Below, one piece after another: positions 12,031-24,239 of a stretch of DNA of 64,000 nucleotides. Source of the stretch: Myotis daubentonii (lineage: Eukaryota > Chordata > Mammalia > Chiroptera > Vespertilionidae); contig NC_081861.1 of NCBI RefSeq assembly GCF_963259705.1, forward strand, positions 68,553,623 to 68,617,622. Reading direction: 5' to 3'. Below the pieces are notes generated by a model. It did not search any database and was not told where the DNA came from. It saw only the letters and a list, made by a program, of their open reading frames with translations. Every line of letters starts with the position of its first letter. The stretch's first letter is position 1. A program made the translations under genes and the position numbers.

Positions 12031-12243
12031 CAGTGGTCGGCAAACTCATTAGTCAACAGAGCCAAATATCAACAGTACTTCTTCAAAATAGACTCGCCCA
12101 GGCCGAAAATTGATTTCTGCGCATGGGCCATGAAGTTTCAATCACACTGTAAGTGCGCCCACACGTGGTATTTTGTGGAATAGCCACACTCAAGGGGGCA
12201 AAAAGCCGCATGTGGCTCACGAGCCACAGTTTGCCGACCACGG
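12031..12243. mobile_element. Non-autonomous hAT DNA transposon
   Basis: A 213-bp element with terminal inverted repeats CAGTGGTCGGCAAACT at the left and AGTTTGCCGACCACGG at the right (one mismatch), flanked by an 8-bp target duplication ATCTAGCA (12023-12030) and ATCTAGTA (12244-12251). TIR form and duplication length identify the hAT superfamily. It is too short for a transposase, so it would have moved using a relative's enzyme. The two frames crossing it are accidental. Confidence 0.9.
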
Positions 12244-12351
12244 ATCTAGTAGAGAAGGGTTACTGACCCCACTTCTCTCTTTTAGTGACTACAAGTTGGA
12301 CCTCCAAAATTTTTCTTCTGATCAAGTAATAAAAAGTGTATTATTGAAGAT

Positions 12352-12381
12352 CTCTCTCTCTCTCTCACTCTCTCTCTCTCT
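12352..12381. repeat. (TC)n tract next to the L1 3' end
   Basis: A CT run immediately left of the L1 poly-T. A similar run flanks the L1 5' end at 18630-18690, so the target duplication may lie within these tracts. Confidence 0.75.
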
Positions 12382-12663
12382 TTTTTTCTTTTTTTTTATT
12401 GCTTAAAGTATTACAAAAAGTATTACATATGTCTCCTTTTTTTCCCCCCCGCCCTTGATAATCCCCTGGCCTCCCCTACCGCCCAGTGTCTTATGTCCAT
12501 TGGTTATGCTTATATGCATGCATACAAGTCCTTTGGTTGATCTCTTACCGACCCCCCTCCTGCCCTCCCACCCTCCCCGGCCTTCCTGCTGTAGTTTGAC
12601 AGTCTGTTTGAGGCAGCTCTGCCTCTGCATCCATTTTTGTTCATAAGTTTATAATGGTCTTTA

Positions 12664-15600
12664 TTATCCAGAAATGAGTGAGATCATGTGGTATTTTTCC
12701 TTCATTGACTGGCTTATTTCACTTAGCATAATGCTCTCCAGTTCCATCCATGCTGTTGCAAATGGCAAGAGTTCCTTCTTTTTTATAGCAGCATAGTATT
12801 CCATCGTGTAGATGTACCACAGTTTTCCAATCCATTCATCTACAGATGGGCACTTAGGCTGTTTCCAGATCTTAGCTATGGTAAATTGTGCTGCTATGAA
12901 CATAGTGGTGCATATATCCTTTCTGATTGGTGTTTCTGGTTTCTTGGGATATAGTCCTAGAAGTGGGATCACAGGGTCAAATGGGAGTTCCATTTTCAGT
13001 TTTTTAAGGAAACTCCATACTGTCTTCCATAGTGGCTGCACCAGTCTGCATTCCCACCAGCAGTGCACAAGTGTTCCTTTTTCTCCACATCCTCTCCAGC
13101 ACTTGCCGTTTGTTGATTTGTTGATGATAGCCACTCTGACAGGTGTGAGATGGTACCTCATTGTTGTTTTGATTTGCATGTCTTGGATGATTAGTGACTT
13201 TGAGCATGTTTTCATATGTCTCTTGGCTTTCTGAATGTCCTCTTTTGAAAGGTGTCTATTTAGGTCCTTTGCCCATTTTTTGATTGGATTGTTTATCTTC
13301 CTTTTGTTAAGTTGTATGAGTTCCCTATAAATTTTGGAGATTAGGCCCTTATCAGATATGACATTGGCAAATATGTTCTCCCACACAGTGGGTTTTCTTG
13401 TTGTTTTGTTGATGGTTTCTTTTGCTGTGCAGAAGCTTTTTATTTTGATGTAGTCCCATTTGTTTATTTTCTCTTTAGTTTCCAATGCCCTAGGAGCTGT
13501 ATCGGTGAAGAAATTGCTTCGGCATATGTCTGTGATTTTGTTGCCTTTGGATTTTTCTAGTATTTGTATGGTTTCCCGTAGTATATTTAAGTCCTTTATC
13601 CATTTTGAGTTTATTTTTGTGTATGATGTAAGTTGGTGGTCTAATTTCATTTTCTTGCATGTATCTGTCCAATTTTCCCAACACCATTTATTGAAGAGAC
13701 TATCTTGGCTCCATTGTATGTTCTTGCCTCCTTTGTCAAATATTAATTGAGCATGTTGGTTGGGGCTGATTTCTGGGCTCTCTATTATAATTCCATTGAT
13801 CTATATGTCTGTTCTTGTGCCAGTACCAGGCAGTTTTGAGAACAGTGGCTTTGTAATACAGCTTGATATCTGGTATTGAGATCCCACCTACTTTGTTCTT
13901 TCTCAGGATCGCTGCAGCTATTCGGGGTCATTTTTTATTCCAGATGAATTTTTGGAGAGTACATTCTAGGTCTGTGAAATATGCCATTGGTATTTTAATG
14001 GGAAGTGCGTTGAATTTAAAGATTGCTTTGGGCAGTATGGACATTTTAATGATGTTGATTCTACGAATCCAAGAACATGGTATGTTCTTCCATCTCTTTA
14101 TGTCTTCCACTATATCTTTTTTCAAAGTCCTGTAGTTTTCTGAGAAGAGGTCTTTTACCTCTTTAGTTAAGTTTATTCGTAGGTAGCTTATTTTTTGGTG
14201 CGATGGTAAATGGGATTGCTTGTTTAGTCTCTCTTTCTGCACATTCACTAGTGGTGTATAGAAATGCCATAGATTTCTTGGCGTTAATTTTGTATCCTGC
14301 TACATTGCCAAAAGAATTTGTATTAAGTCTAATAGTTTATTGATGGAGTCTTTAGGGTTTTTTAAGTATTATATCATGTCATCTGCAAATAAGGACAGTT
14401 TTACTTCTTCTTTTCCAATTTGGATGCCTTTTATTTCTTCTTCTTCTTGTCTAATTGCAATGGCTAATACTTCCAGTACTATGTTGAACAGGAATGGTGA
14501 GAGTGGGCATCCCTGTCTTGTTCCTGTTCTTAGGGGAAATGGTATCAGTTTTGTCCATTGAGTATGATGTTGGCTGTGGGTTTGTTATATATGGCTTTTA
14601 TTATGTTGAGGTATGATCTTTCAATTCCCACATTCCTGAGAGTTTTTATCAAAAACGGGTGTTGAATTTTGTCAAACGCTTTTTCTGCATCAATTGATAT
14701 GACTATGTGGTTTTATTCTTTCAATTTGTTTATGTGATGTATCACGTTTATTGATTTGCAGATATTGTACCATCCTTGCATCCCTGGGATAAATCCTACT
14801 TGGTCATGGTGTATGATCTTTCTGATGTACTGCTGGATCCGATTTGCTAGGATTTTGTTGAGGATTTTGGCATCTATGTTCATGAGGGATATTGGCCTGT
14901 AATTCTCTTTCATTGTATTGTCTTTACTTGGTTTTGGTATTAGGGTGTTGCTGGCTTCATAGAATGAGCTTGGAAGTGTTCCTTCCTCTTGGATTTTTTG
15001 TAGTAGTCTGAGGATGATAGGTTTTAGTTCTTCCTTGAATGTTTGGTAAAACTCCCCTGTGAAGCCGTCTGGTCCTGGGCTTTTGTTTGATGGAAGCTTT
15101 TTTGATGACTGCTTCAATTTCTTCCATAGTTATTGGCCTATTGAGATTTTTATATTCTTCCTGATCAAGTTTTGGAATGTTGTATTTTTCTAGGAATATG
15201 TCCATTTCCTCCAGGTTGTCTAGTTTGTTGGAGTAGAGTTGTCCATAGTATTTATTAACAATCATTTGTATTTCTGTGGGATCTGTTGTTATTTCGCCTC
15301 TATCATTTCTGATTTTGTTGATTTGGATCTTTTCTCTTTGCTTCTTGGTGAGCCTGGCTAGAAGTTTGTCAATCCTGTTTATCCTTTCAAAGAACCAGCT
15401 CTTTGTTTCATTGATTTTCTGTATTGTTTTTTTGGTCTCTATGTCATTTATTTCTGCTCTCATCTTTATTATCTCCTTCCTTCTGCTCACTCTGGGCTTT
15501 TCTTGTTGCTCTCTTTCTAATTCTTTGAGCTGTAGAGTTAGATGATTTACTACCATTTTTTCTTGTTTGTTGAGATAGGCCTGTAGAGCTATAAACTTCC

Positions 15601-16489
15601 CTCTCAGGACTGCTTTCATTGCGTCCCAAAGGTTTTGGATTGTTGTGTTTTCATTGTCATTAGTTTCCAGGATGTTTTTAATTTCTTCTTTGATCTCATT
15701 GGTAACCCAATCAATATATAATAACGTGCTATTCAGCTTCCAAGTGTTTGAGTATTCTGAGTTGTTTTTGTTGTAATTTATTTCTAATATTATGGCCTTG
15801 TGGTCTGAGCAGATGCTTGGTATGATTTCAATCTTCTTGAATTTGGGGAGACTTTGTTTGTGACCCAATATGTGGTCTATTTTTGAAGATGTCCCATGAG
15901 CACTTGAGATGAACGTATATTTTGTGGCTTTGGGGTGAAGTGTTCTGAAGATGTCAATTTAGTCCATCTGATCTAGTGAGTCATTTAGGATTGCTGTTTC
16001 TTTGCTGAGTTTTTGTCTAGCAGATTTATCCAGTGATGTCAGTGGTGTATTAAAGTCCCGTACTATGATTGTATTGTTGTTGATCTCTCCCCTGATATCT
16101 TCCAGGAGTTTTCTTATGTATGTGGGTGCTCCTGCATTGGGTGCATATATGTTTATCAGGGTTATATCCTCTTGTTGTATTGATCCCTTTAGTATTATGA
16201 AGTGGCCTTTCTTATCTCTTGTTATGGCCTTCACTTTGAGGTCTATTTTGTCTGATATAATAAGTATTGCTACCCCAGCTTTTTTTTCATTTCCATTTGC
16301 CTGAAAGATATTTTTCCATCCCTTCACTTTCAGTCTGTGTGAGTCCCTTCTAATGAGGTGGGTCTCTTGTAGACAGCAAATATATGGGTCATGTTTTTTT
16401 ATCCATTCAGCCACTTGATGTCTTTTGATTGGACCATTTAGTCCATTTACGTTTAAAGTTATTATTGAAAGGTACTTGTTTGTAGCCAT
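12664..16489 (-). pseudogene. L1 ORF2 (endonuclease-reverse transcriptase), disrupted
   Basis: In functional L1s this protein nicks target DNA and reverse-transcribes RNA at the nick. The start at 16489 (MATNKYLSII) opens an AP-type endonuclease domain with the expected Asn (LNVNGLNG), Glu (CLQETH) and DFNTPLT segments. A Leu-to-stop change ends that frame at 15959-15961. The same frame resumes to about 15090, where a frameshift moves into the RT N-terminal part (15117-14713, [12 protein letters not shown] and GFIPGMQGW). The catalytic FADD is still encoded at 14389-14378, but a stop follows a few codons later. Two further frames (14248-13928 and 13650-12664) cover the thumb and C-terminal region, including the Cys-rich segment. 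The total length is not a multiple of three, so at least one net indel is present. Confidence 0.9.
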
Positions 16490-16544
16490 TTCTATTTTTT
16501 TTTTTTTGTGGCTGTTTTCTTTCTGGGCTTTTTAGTTCTTCTTT

Positions 16545-17393
16545 TTATACCAGTCTCTTTAGCATTTCTTGCATTGCTGGCTTGGTGGTGATAAACTCCC
16601 TTAGCCTTTTTTTGTCTGTGAAGCTTCTTATTTCCCCTTCAATTTTGAATGATAGCCTTGCTGGATACAATATTCTTGGATTCAGTCCTTTGCTTTGCAT
16701 CACTTTGTAAATTTCCGTCCATTCTTTTCTGGCCTGATGTGTTTCTGTTGAGAAATCATTTGATAATCTGATGGGGGATCCTTTGTAGGTAACTCTCTGT
16801 TTCTCTCTTGCAGCCTTTAAGATTCTGTCTTTGTCTTGTACATGTGCCATCGTTATTATTATGTGTCTTGGTGTGGGTCTTTTGGGGTTCATCTTGCCTG
16901 GGACTCTCTGTACTTGTGTAACTTTTTTCTTCCCCATATCAGGGAAGTTTTCTGACATTATTTCTTCAAATAGATTTTCTAATCCTTGCTGCTCTTCTTG
17001 TCCTTCTTGCAGCCCTATTATGTGTATGTTACTTCATTTCATGTTGTCCCGAAGCTCCGTTAGGCTCTCCTCCTGCTTTTTAATTCTTTTCTCCAGTTGC
17101 TGTTCAGATTGAGCTTGTTTCTCTGCCTTATCTTCTAATTCACTAATTCGGTCCTCTGCTTCTTCTAGTCTGCTGTTGAAACTTTCCATGGTGTTTTTGA
17201 TTGTAGCTATGTCACTTTTCATTTCTTCCTGATTCTTGCATAGGTTGTTGATCTTCTCATCCATCCGGTGAATGAATTGTACAATCATTATTCTGAATTC
17301 TTTTTCTGTCATGTTGCATGCTTCAACTTCATTAATGTCCTTTCTTGGTGACTCCTCATTGTCTTTTCTCTGGGTGTTGTTTTGTCTCTTCAT
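16545..17393 (-). pseudogene. L1 ORF1 (RNA-binding chaperone), one premature stop
   Basis: ORF1p trimerises through a coiled coil and binds L1 RNA. The ATG at 17393-17391 begins MKRQNN; an upstream TTG in frame is ignored. The N-terminal third is a heptad-rich coiled coil (about residues 35-115), followed by the RRM-like domain and the C-terminal domain (TPRHIIITMA, ILKAAREKQ, RLSFKIEGEI). The only visible lesion is a TGA at 17034-17036, most simply a CpG decay of an Arg CGA codon. Both sides are in the same frame and would give about 282 codons. Confidence 0.85.
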
Positions 17394-18629
17394 TCTGATT
17401 ATCTCCCGATGGTTCAAAGGTCGAGTTGTGTGGGCTTGAGCCCTGTGCAGTGGTAGCCTCCCACCACCCTAGTGTCACTGAAGAGCTCTGACATTAAGAT
17501 GTGTGGTTGTTGTGGGTTGGTGGGAACCAGGCTTGCTCAGAGTCAGTGTTGTCAGCGCTCAATGTGGCCTCGTATGCGCCTTTAGAATCAGGGACCCTGC
17601 CTGCACTGTGCTGAAACAGAGACCCCAGTGAATCCTGTTGAAAACCAGAGCCCCCTAGCGTGCGCCAGGAGTCCGAGTTCCTCAGAATCCAGTATCAGAG
17701 TCTCTGTTGCTTCGCGAGACCTTGCCTTGAGAATCAGGGTCCCTGTGTGCCCTTGCACCAGGAATTGGAGTCACTGGGTCTTAGTATGAATGCACAGGAA
17801 ATCAGGATCTCAGGCGCGAGTGAAAGGAAACACAGTCAAGTCACTGGTGCTTGGTGCTGCCACCTGCCCAGAGAATCGGGGTCCCTGGGCCTGTGATATG
17901 TGGGACAAATTCCCGGTGTTCGCGTGATTGTTTCTAGCCCAGGTCTCAGAAGCCGGCAGTACGCCTAGGCTCAGTGCCTGGGGTTAGTGCCTTTGCTCCC
18001 AGCCCAGGGCTCAGAAGCTTGCAGTGCGCATAGGATCAGTTCCTGGGGTTCGCGCGTTTGCTCCCAGCCCAGGGGCTCAGAAGCTGGCAGTGCGAGTAGG
18101 ATCAGTTCCAAGGTGCTCGCGCACTTCCAGGCTAAAGTTCCTGGAGCCCTGAGGCCCAGCAAGGGGTGGGTCTATCAGTTAGTTACTCTGGCGCTGCCTG
18201 CAAGCCTGTGGGAAGGGGGGCTGGGCTCTGTTACTCACGGATCTGCTGCGGAGATTTCTGAACTTTTGGTGTCCGCAGGTCTGTAGCTGTGGTCACAGGT
18301 CTCTGTCCCCAGTGGCTGCAGGTTCCTTGTATGCATCTGAGATCAGACTGGGTGGTGCTGAGGCCAGGATCCTAGTCTCAAGCAGCTCTGTTTCCCAAGA
18401 TGGCGTGGCCGCGGTGCCTGTGCTGGCCGCCCAGGAGTGTCCGTGCAGGGAGCGGGACTCCGCCGCCTAAGACTGCCCAGTTTAGCAGCCCCTTAGAAGA
18501 CCTGCAGAATCTAACTGTCCCTAGCTCATACACACACACCACACGCGTCCACACACTCCTCTATCACTTCCTTGTGCTCTCACACTCTCTCCCTCCCTAC
18601 CTTCCTGCTGGTCGCCATTTTGGAAGTCC
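17394..18629 (-). promoter_or_regulatory. L1 5' UTR / internal promoter region
   Basis: About 1.2 kb of GC- and CpG-rich DNA upstream of ORF1, strongly different in composition from its surroundings. It carries YY1-like sites (GCCATTTTGG on the plus strand at 18614-18623, and CAAGATGGCG at 18396-18405) and a 65-bp tandem repeat at 17905-18120. By analogy with other mammalian L1s it would drive sense transcription. Promoter activity is inferred. Open frames of 60-100 codons inside it are not supported as genes. Confidence 0.75.
17905..18120 (-). repeat. 65-bp tandem repeat in the L1 5' UTR
   Basis: Units begin with AGCCCAGG at 17936, 18001 and 18066, exactly 65 bp apart. A partial unit precedes them from about 17905 and the last fades near 18120. 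Units differ by a handful of substitutions. Tandem 5' UTR units recall the monomer promoters of some rodent L1s. Confidence 0.85.
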
Positions 18630-18690
18630 GTCCTCTCTCTCTTTCTCTCTCTCTCTCTCATCTCCCCCCTCTCTCTCCCTCTCTTTGCTC
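18630..18690. repeat. CT-rich microsatellite flanking the L1 5' end
   Basis: Imperfect (CT)n directly abutting the L1 5' terminus. It mirrors the CT tract at the other end of the element. Confidence 0.8.
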
Positions 18691-19590
18691 CAACTCTGTC
18701 CCTCCTGAATTGCCTAATTTATTGTTTTACAAAATTATATGTGTGTATTTACCCACAGCTCTTTAAGACAAGTTATTTTCTTTTATTCTTTTACCAATTT
18801 CTCCCTCTAACTCATGATCTCACACACACAAGCACACACCACAATTCACCACCACTAGCAGATATGCTTCTGAATTTGGTCTTTTTTAATATTTAAAATA
18901 TTTAAAATAGATTTCTACCGCTCTCTACTATTTTCTACAACTTTAATCTACTAAAAATTCTATATTTCAGAGCTATCTATAAACATTTGGGCTGGATCTA
19001 ACAGCTTTAAAGGACTCTGTTGGCTTGAAGAAACTACTCTTATTTGGGCCTATTTTCTTTAATTGTCTAATTCCTGGAATTATTATGAGATCATGTATTT
19101 GTATTAATATATTATTAGTCAATTTTCTTACTTCCTATGGGGTTTCAACTTGCTTTCTGTAGTTTCTAACATCCTCTTTTTAAATAAATCACTCTACTTT
19201 TCTCAATGGAGACTATTTGTGAGCCTGCCAAGTATCTGAAAAACACATAATTAACAACATATCACTCATTTGAATAACACTGATAGCAGTAGAGTAGTAC
19301 TAAAACTAATCAACTTTCTGGGAATTAAACTGGAGTTAACTAAATCTTTACCATATATCTTTCCATATAGACTCTTGGAATCTGAACAACTGAAGTCATT
19401 AAGCATGACCGTTCCTATTTCATTTCTGATGTACTTTCAATACTATGAAGCTATTTACATTAATTCTCCCAGATTTCTACTTTTAATAGAAAGTCTGAAT
19501 CTATTATAAGTGTATTGGTAAGAATGGTATCTGCTTTGCTGACCAATCTGGCCATGAACCAATAAAGATAGTTAAAACTGGATTTTTCCA
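18691..19590. other. AT-rich sequence, nothing recognised
   Basis: A short CA-rich patch lies at 18820-18850. No gene or repeat family is recognised. Confidence 0.5.
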
Positions 19591-19592
19591 AC

Positions 19593-19795
19593 CAGTTGCC
19601 TGTGTTTGAATCTTAACTCTAATACTTCCTAGGTTGGTGATCTTGGGCAATTTATTAGTGTGTCTGGGCTTTAGTTTCATTATGTAGAAAACAGGATAAG
19701 AAGGGAACCTATTTCATGGGGCTCTTGTGGTATAGATGTTCAAAAACTTAGATTACTAGTAACTATAATGTAGTAAAAACTCAATAAACATTATT
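19593..19795 (+). repeat. MIR SINE, sense
   Basis: An ancient tRNA-derived SINE. The core runs through TTGAATCTTAACTC, a GTGATCTTGGGCAA-type block and GGGCTTTAGTTTCAT, and ends in CTCAATAAACATTATTG, matching the MIR order. It is well diverged, as expected for a family that was active before placental radiation. Confidence 0.8.
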
Positions 19796-19799
19796 GATC

Positions 19800-21375
19800 T
19801 TTTTTTAGACTCTCTATATACATGATCATCAGAGAGAATATAAATGTAATATGTGATCTATAACTAAATTTAAACCAAATAATTCACACCAACCAAAATG
19901 ATTGAAATGAGTTTATGAAATAAATGAATAACTGGTCATTTTCTCGTTCAGGAAAAAAATAGCTAAATAGAATTGATTTTGTCAAAATTTGAGTTTATTA
20001 CTTCATCTTATAATTCAAATTTACTTGCTAAACTGTATAGAAAGTAGACTTTTCATTACCATCTAGGCTAGGTACCATTTAATCAGATTCAATTTATGGT
20101 TTTTAAGGTCTCTATCATAAATCATTTTTAAATGCCCTAAGAACATCTATATACACAGAATTACCTAAATAAAAATTAGTTTATATACATTTACAATACC
20201 TAAATATTTTATTCATTTGTTTCTATTTAATATTTGAACACATCTGTATGCAAAGCACTTGTTCCCCTAATTTATCCATGGCATTCAATTAATTCTATGA
20301 CATCTCAGAACAGTGAATTCCATAACATTAATGTCTCTCTCTGTGTGTCTCCTCCTATTAAACTTAAAGTTCAGTAAATGTAATAAATTCTATACTCCCT
20401 TTCAGAGTAATGTTTGAATTCAATTTAAGTTCCATATTTATTTCTTGATTTATAGTAATTATTTATATATCACATTATGTGTGAAAAAGTAATTATAGCC
20501 CTCTGAGCATCTTCTATATTCAAAACAACCACTCATTATATAATATATATGAATAAATGATGCTCCTTAGTATGATATTGAGCTATGTTTTTACTATGGG
20601 TGCCTGCAACCCATACAAACCATAACAGCCAAGTTTGATTAGGTTGTGCATTTTACAAATCCCCCAAATAAGTAGTTTAGTCCTTTGTATATGCATAGTG
20701 AGGGACATGTTATGCATTGCACCAGTCAAGAACATATTCACAACCTGCTGTCAGTAATGAGAAAAGATAAAGAGAATTACTGAAATAAACCATGAAACTT
20801 AATTTACAGTCTAAGTGTATGTTTGTATCAACTTTTATTTTTATATTTAACAAAATAATAGGTGCAGAGAAATATATGTACTTTGGCCATTACTTGGACT
20901 ATAAATTAGACTAAGTCTATGTTTTAACATTGGACAAATTATTAACGCTCCCTTAGTGATGTGGTGCCTGAGTACAATTCTTCCTCCTTCAAACCCTTGT
21001 GAATTATGTAGCTAGCTCATGTCTAAGCCAATACCCAATTAAGTAACAGATCAGAACCTGGATATAGTTCCTGTGGGTGTTACATTAACTCTCAGTATTC
21101 TCTGTAAATCCCCCCCCACCCCCGTCTACCTTAACTGTCATCAGCCATCGGCAATGAGGAACTTTCTTTGATGGTTGTAACAGATATCAAAGTTATGTTG
21201 CATGAGCTTAGACAAGTCATTTACTTCTCTGGTTTCCTGAGATTCTTCATTAATAAAGTGAAGGAATTGGACCAAAAGAAAGCCATTTAGTTACGTGAAT
21301 CTAAAATCTCCACTATTTACATTGTTTATAACATTAATCACATCGCACGAAATTGTTTTAAAAATATCCTTTGAG
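19800..21375. other. AT-rich single-copy-looking sequence
   Basis: No gene, RNA or repeat is recognised. A C-rich run at 21109-21123 is the only local oddity. Confidence 0.55.
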
Positions 21376-21379
21376 AGGA

Positions 21380-21590
21380 AGTGTGTTTAGTGGTTAAGAG
21401 CATGGCCTATAGAGCCAAAATGGGGTTGGGGAGCCTGCATTCCATACTTACCAATTACTAGTTCTGAGACCTTCAACATATTATCTAAATTCTTTGTTCC
21501 TCAGGAATTTATATCACGTAGCTGCTGTGAGAGTTAAATGAATTAACATGTAAAGCACTTAGAAAAGTCTTTGACACTTAGTTACACAGA
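21380..21590 (+). repeat. MIR SINE, sense
   Basis: It begins with AGTGGTTAAGAGCATGG (the tRNA-like head) and proceeds through the core to TTAAATGAATTAACATG and TAAAGCACTTAGAA near the 3' end. The copy is nearly full length. Confidence 0.85.
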
Positions 21591-21734
21591 GGTTTTGTTT
21601 TCTGCCAATGACAATGACCTGGAATCCTATTGGCTACATTACCACTATTTTTCTGAGCATCTCTGAAATACTTTGGTTTGCATTTAAGACCATTCAGATA
21701 TTCAGGACAAATATGTGTGTGTGTTTGTGTGCAT

Positions 21735-22060
21735 GTGTGTGTATCAATTTCCTATCACAGCTGAACAAATTGTCACAGGCTAGTGGTTTAACACAATAAA
21801 AACCTTTATTATAGTTCTGGAGGTCAGAAATCTGAAATGGGTCTTGCTGAGCTAAAATCAAGGTTTCAGCAGGGTTCTGTTTCTTTCTGGAAGCTATAGG
21901 GAAGAATACCTTCTCATCGTTGAAAGGCCACTCATATTCCCTTCAACTACAGCCCTTTTTCTACACCTTCAAAGTCACCAGCATTCAGTGCATCTAAATT
22001 TCCATCACTGGGCCTTTTGGTCTGTCTCTCTCTTCCATATTTAAGGAGCGTTTTCATTGT
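21735..22060 (-). repeat. MLT1-type MaLR LTR fragment, antisense
   Basis: Plus-strand text reading AATTTCCTATCACAGCTGAACAAATTGTCACA, then AGTTCTGGAGGTCAGAAATC and GGCTAAAATCAAGGTTTCAG, is the reverse of a MaLR (MLT1-like) LTR 3' half. It is flanked by MIR sequence on both sides. Confidence 0.7.
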
Positions 22061-22063
22061 CAT

Positions 22064-22290
22064 TTTTACCAAGTCACTTAACCGCTTGTTAACAAAATAA
22101 AAAACCTATATTGTAGTTCTGGAGGTCAGAAATCTGCAATAGGTTATGCTTCAATTTCCTATTCTGTAAAACAGAATTCAAAATATTACATAAATGTGAT
22201 AATATATGCCAATAGAATAGGGCCTGGCTCGCAGTTATGTGGTATATAATTTTTAGCTATTATTACAGTTACAATAAATTTTGAAACTAT
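22064..22290 (+). repeat. MIR SINE, sense, with an internal 47-bp foreign segment
   Basis: MIR core pieces (CAAGTCACTTAACCG, then TTCAATTTCCTATTCTGTAAAA and GCCTGGCTCGCAG) are interrupted at about 22095-22140 by a near copy of 21790-21836 from the neighbouring MLT1 fragment (AGTTCTGGAGGTCAGAAATC is shared). Confidence 0.6.
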
Positions 22291-24035
22291 ATTTAAAAGC
22301 TTAACTTAATAAAATGCATTGCTAGCATTAATAGTAATACCTCTTGAATGATTTCACAACTACTAACTATATTATAGAATAAAGACTCATTTAAAAACAA
22401 ATTTTATGTGCATGTGTAATGCCAAATATGTACTAAAATAAAAAGCATCTATATATGACAGAAAACTCTGAGTCATAAAGTGGCTGAGGAATTTTGTGCT
22501 ATCATCTTCCACATGAAAGGGGATTGACTATTTCTCAGAAGATAGATGCTCTGGGGGTCAGTTTATAAATGGAAAAAAATCATCCATAGACCAATCATTA
22601 TTGGTGGCTCTGTGGTAAATTGTATTAGTAACTTTTTGGGTGATATTTTGACTCCCTTTGGAAATGCATTTGCAGATGTAGAATTTTGCAAGTGTGTGTT
22701 TTCTGCAAGCACTCAGATTATGAAATTATAGGTTAGTCAGTATAACTGGCTATATGTGTCTCAATTGAGGTATACCTAAAATTATATGTCTGCTAATGAA
22801 CAAGTAAAAAAGAATCCACATGATTTCAAGACTTGTTAAAATGTGGAATTTTTCCATTATGAACATAGTAACAGTAGAATTATAGTTGGTGAGAGAAAAA
22901 ATTAAGAAGAAAGCAAGCTAAATTCAGGGATATTTTCTACAAATATGTATTTTGTCTCATCATCTTATGCTCATACAAAATTGTAAATAGTAAATGCAAT
23001 ATAAAATGTCTCAATTGTTCAAATATCACAAAAAAAATTACAACAACAGCAACAATAAAGACCAAGACCTTTACTATTTTTATAGAGTGCTAGATTTCTC
23101 TTCCTTTATTGTTACTCTTAGCAAGTCAGTAGGCAATTTGGAATCATTTTACATGTTCTCTTTCCTTGTAAATTGAAAGAAATACACTGACTGAGAAAAC
23201 TCCTTTTAACACATCACTGTCTTTTGTTTTCAAGTGTTTACTGAATACAAAACATAAGTTTGAATTATTTATAATAGAAGGGACTTATTTCAGTCCCTAG
23301 AGAAAACACCTCTGGTACAATGTAGTGTGTCCCTAGCTTATCCACCAGTGCACAGAACATCTATAAATGGCCCCAGTGCTCACATAGTGCTATAGGGCTC
23401 ATTCCCATTATCCCTGAGCTGTGGTTACTTCAAATGCTCTGCTAATCATTCTGTGCTCTAACATCCTCTGGAGGAAAATCTAAATGTTCTCACAAAGTCA
23501 AAGAGGAGTCCCACTAATGAAATTAAGCTAAGGGAATAAAATGTGTGTTTGTCAATGTAGGCCCCTTAAGCTAAACTTTGGAAGGTGATGCATATGGATT
23601 ACTCAGTAGAAAAGCTTTTAATTAGTATTACCTTACACTTACTCCTGTAAAGGCCAAAAATAATCAAAACAACCCATCAGGCTTCTTGAATGTATAACTA
23701 GCAAGTTTTCAACAAGCTGAGTCCCCATCATTTATCTACTTGAAAAGTACCTCAAAGTTAACATAAGACAAATCACAAGGAGTGGCTAATCAAGTTTTTT
23801 TAGAGGAAAAATTTTTTATTCCTTTAATACTTATAATAAGATATTTTTATCAAATTCAAACTTTATTTTCTTCTTCTTAATGCCTGTTTCTCTTCCTAAT
23901 AGGTTTCTCTTTTTCCTCAGTACCTCATTTTAAATCCAGGTTGTGGAGTGTAAAGTGCATTGAAAACAACAACTTCCAAAAGCTTTCATGATGGTAGAGA
24001 AAAAATATACAAATTTCTGCCTCTGCCTCATTATT
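22291..24035. other. AT-rich single-copy-looking sequence
   Basis: No family or gene is recognised. Three frames of about 60 codons look accidental. Confidence 0.55.
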
Positions 24036-24039
24036 GATT

Positions 24040-24235
24040 GCTTTTTTCTTTTTATTGAATTTATTGGGTGACACTCCTTAACAAAATTATACAGGTTTCA
24101 GGTACACAATTCCACAACAGATCATCTGTATACTGTATTGTGTGTTCACCACCCCGTCAGTCACCACCCATCACCATTTATCCCCCCTTTACCCTCAGCA
24201 ATCATTACTGATTTTGAACCAACAGAATACATTAA
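24040..24235 (-). repeat. L1 3' end fragment, antisense (laurasiatherian type)
   Basis: It contains ATTGGGTGACACTCCTTAAC and ATACAGGTTTCAGGTACACA, the reverse of the same L1 3' terminus seen in sense at 45630-45910. Coding sequence is absent. Confidence 0.7.
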
Positions 24236-24239
24236 TGTA

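Larger units (their letters stand above)
12382..18629 (-). mobile_element. Near full-length L1, antisense
   Basis: About 6.25 kb, reading right to left: a GC-rich 5' UTR (18629 to about 17394), ORF1 (17393-16545), a short A-rich spacer, ORF2 (16489-12664), a 3' UTR and a poly-A tail seen as T runs at 12382-12398. Both ORFs are broken, so the copy cannot retrotranspose in cis. It is the longest L1 in the window and serves as the reference for the truncated copies. The 5' end carries CCAAAATGGC-type YY1-like sequence close to the start, as in other mammalian L1 promoters. Confidence 0.9.

Noticed and set aside
12382..18629. The long L1 as an active source element
   Set aside because: ORF2 has a stop in the endonuclease region, a frameshift before the RT core and a stop just after FADD; ORF1 also has a stop.
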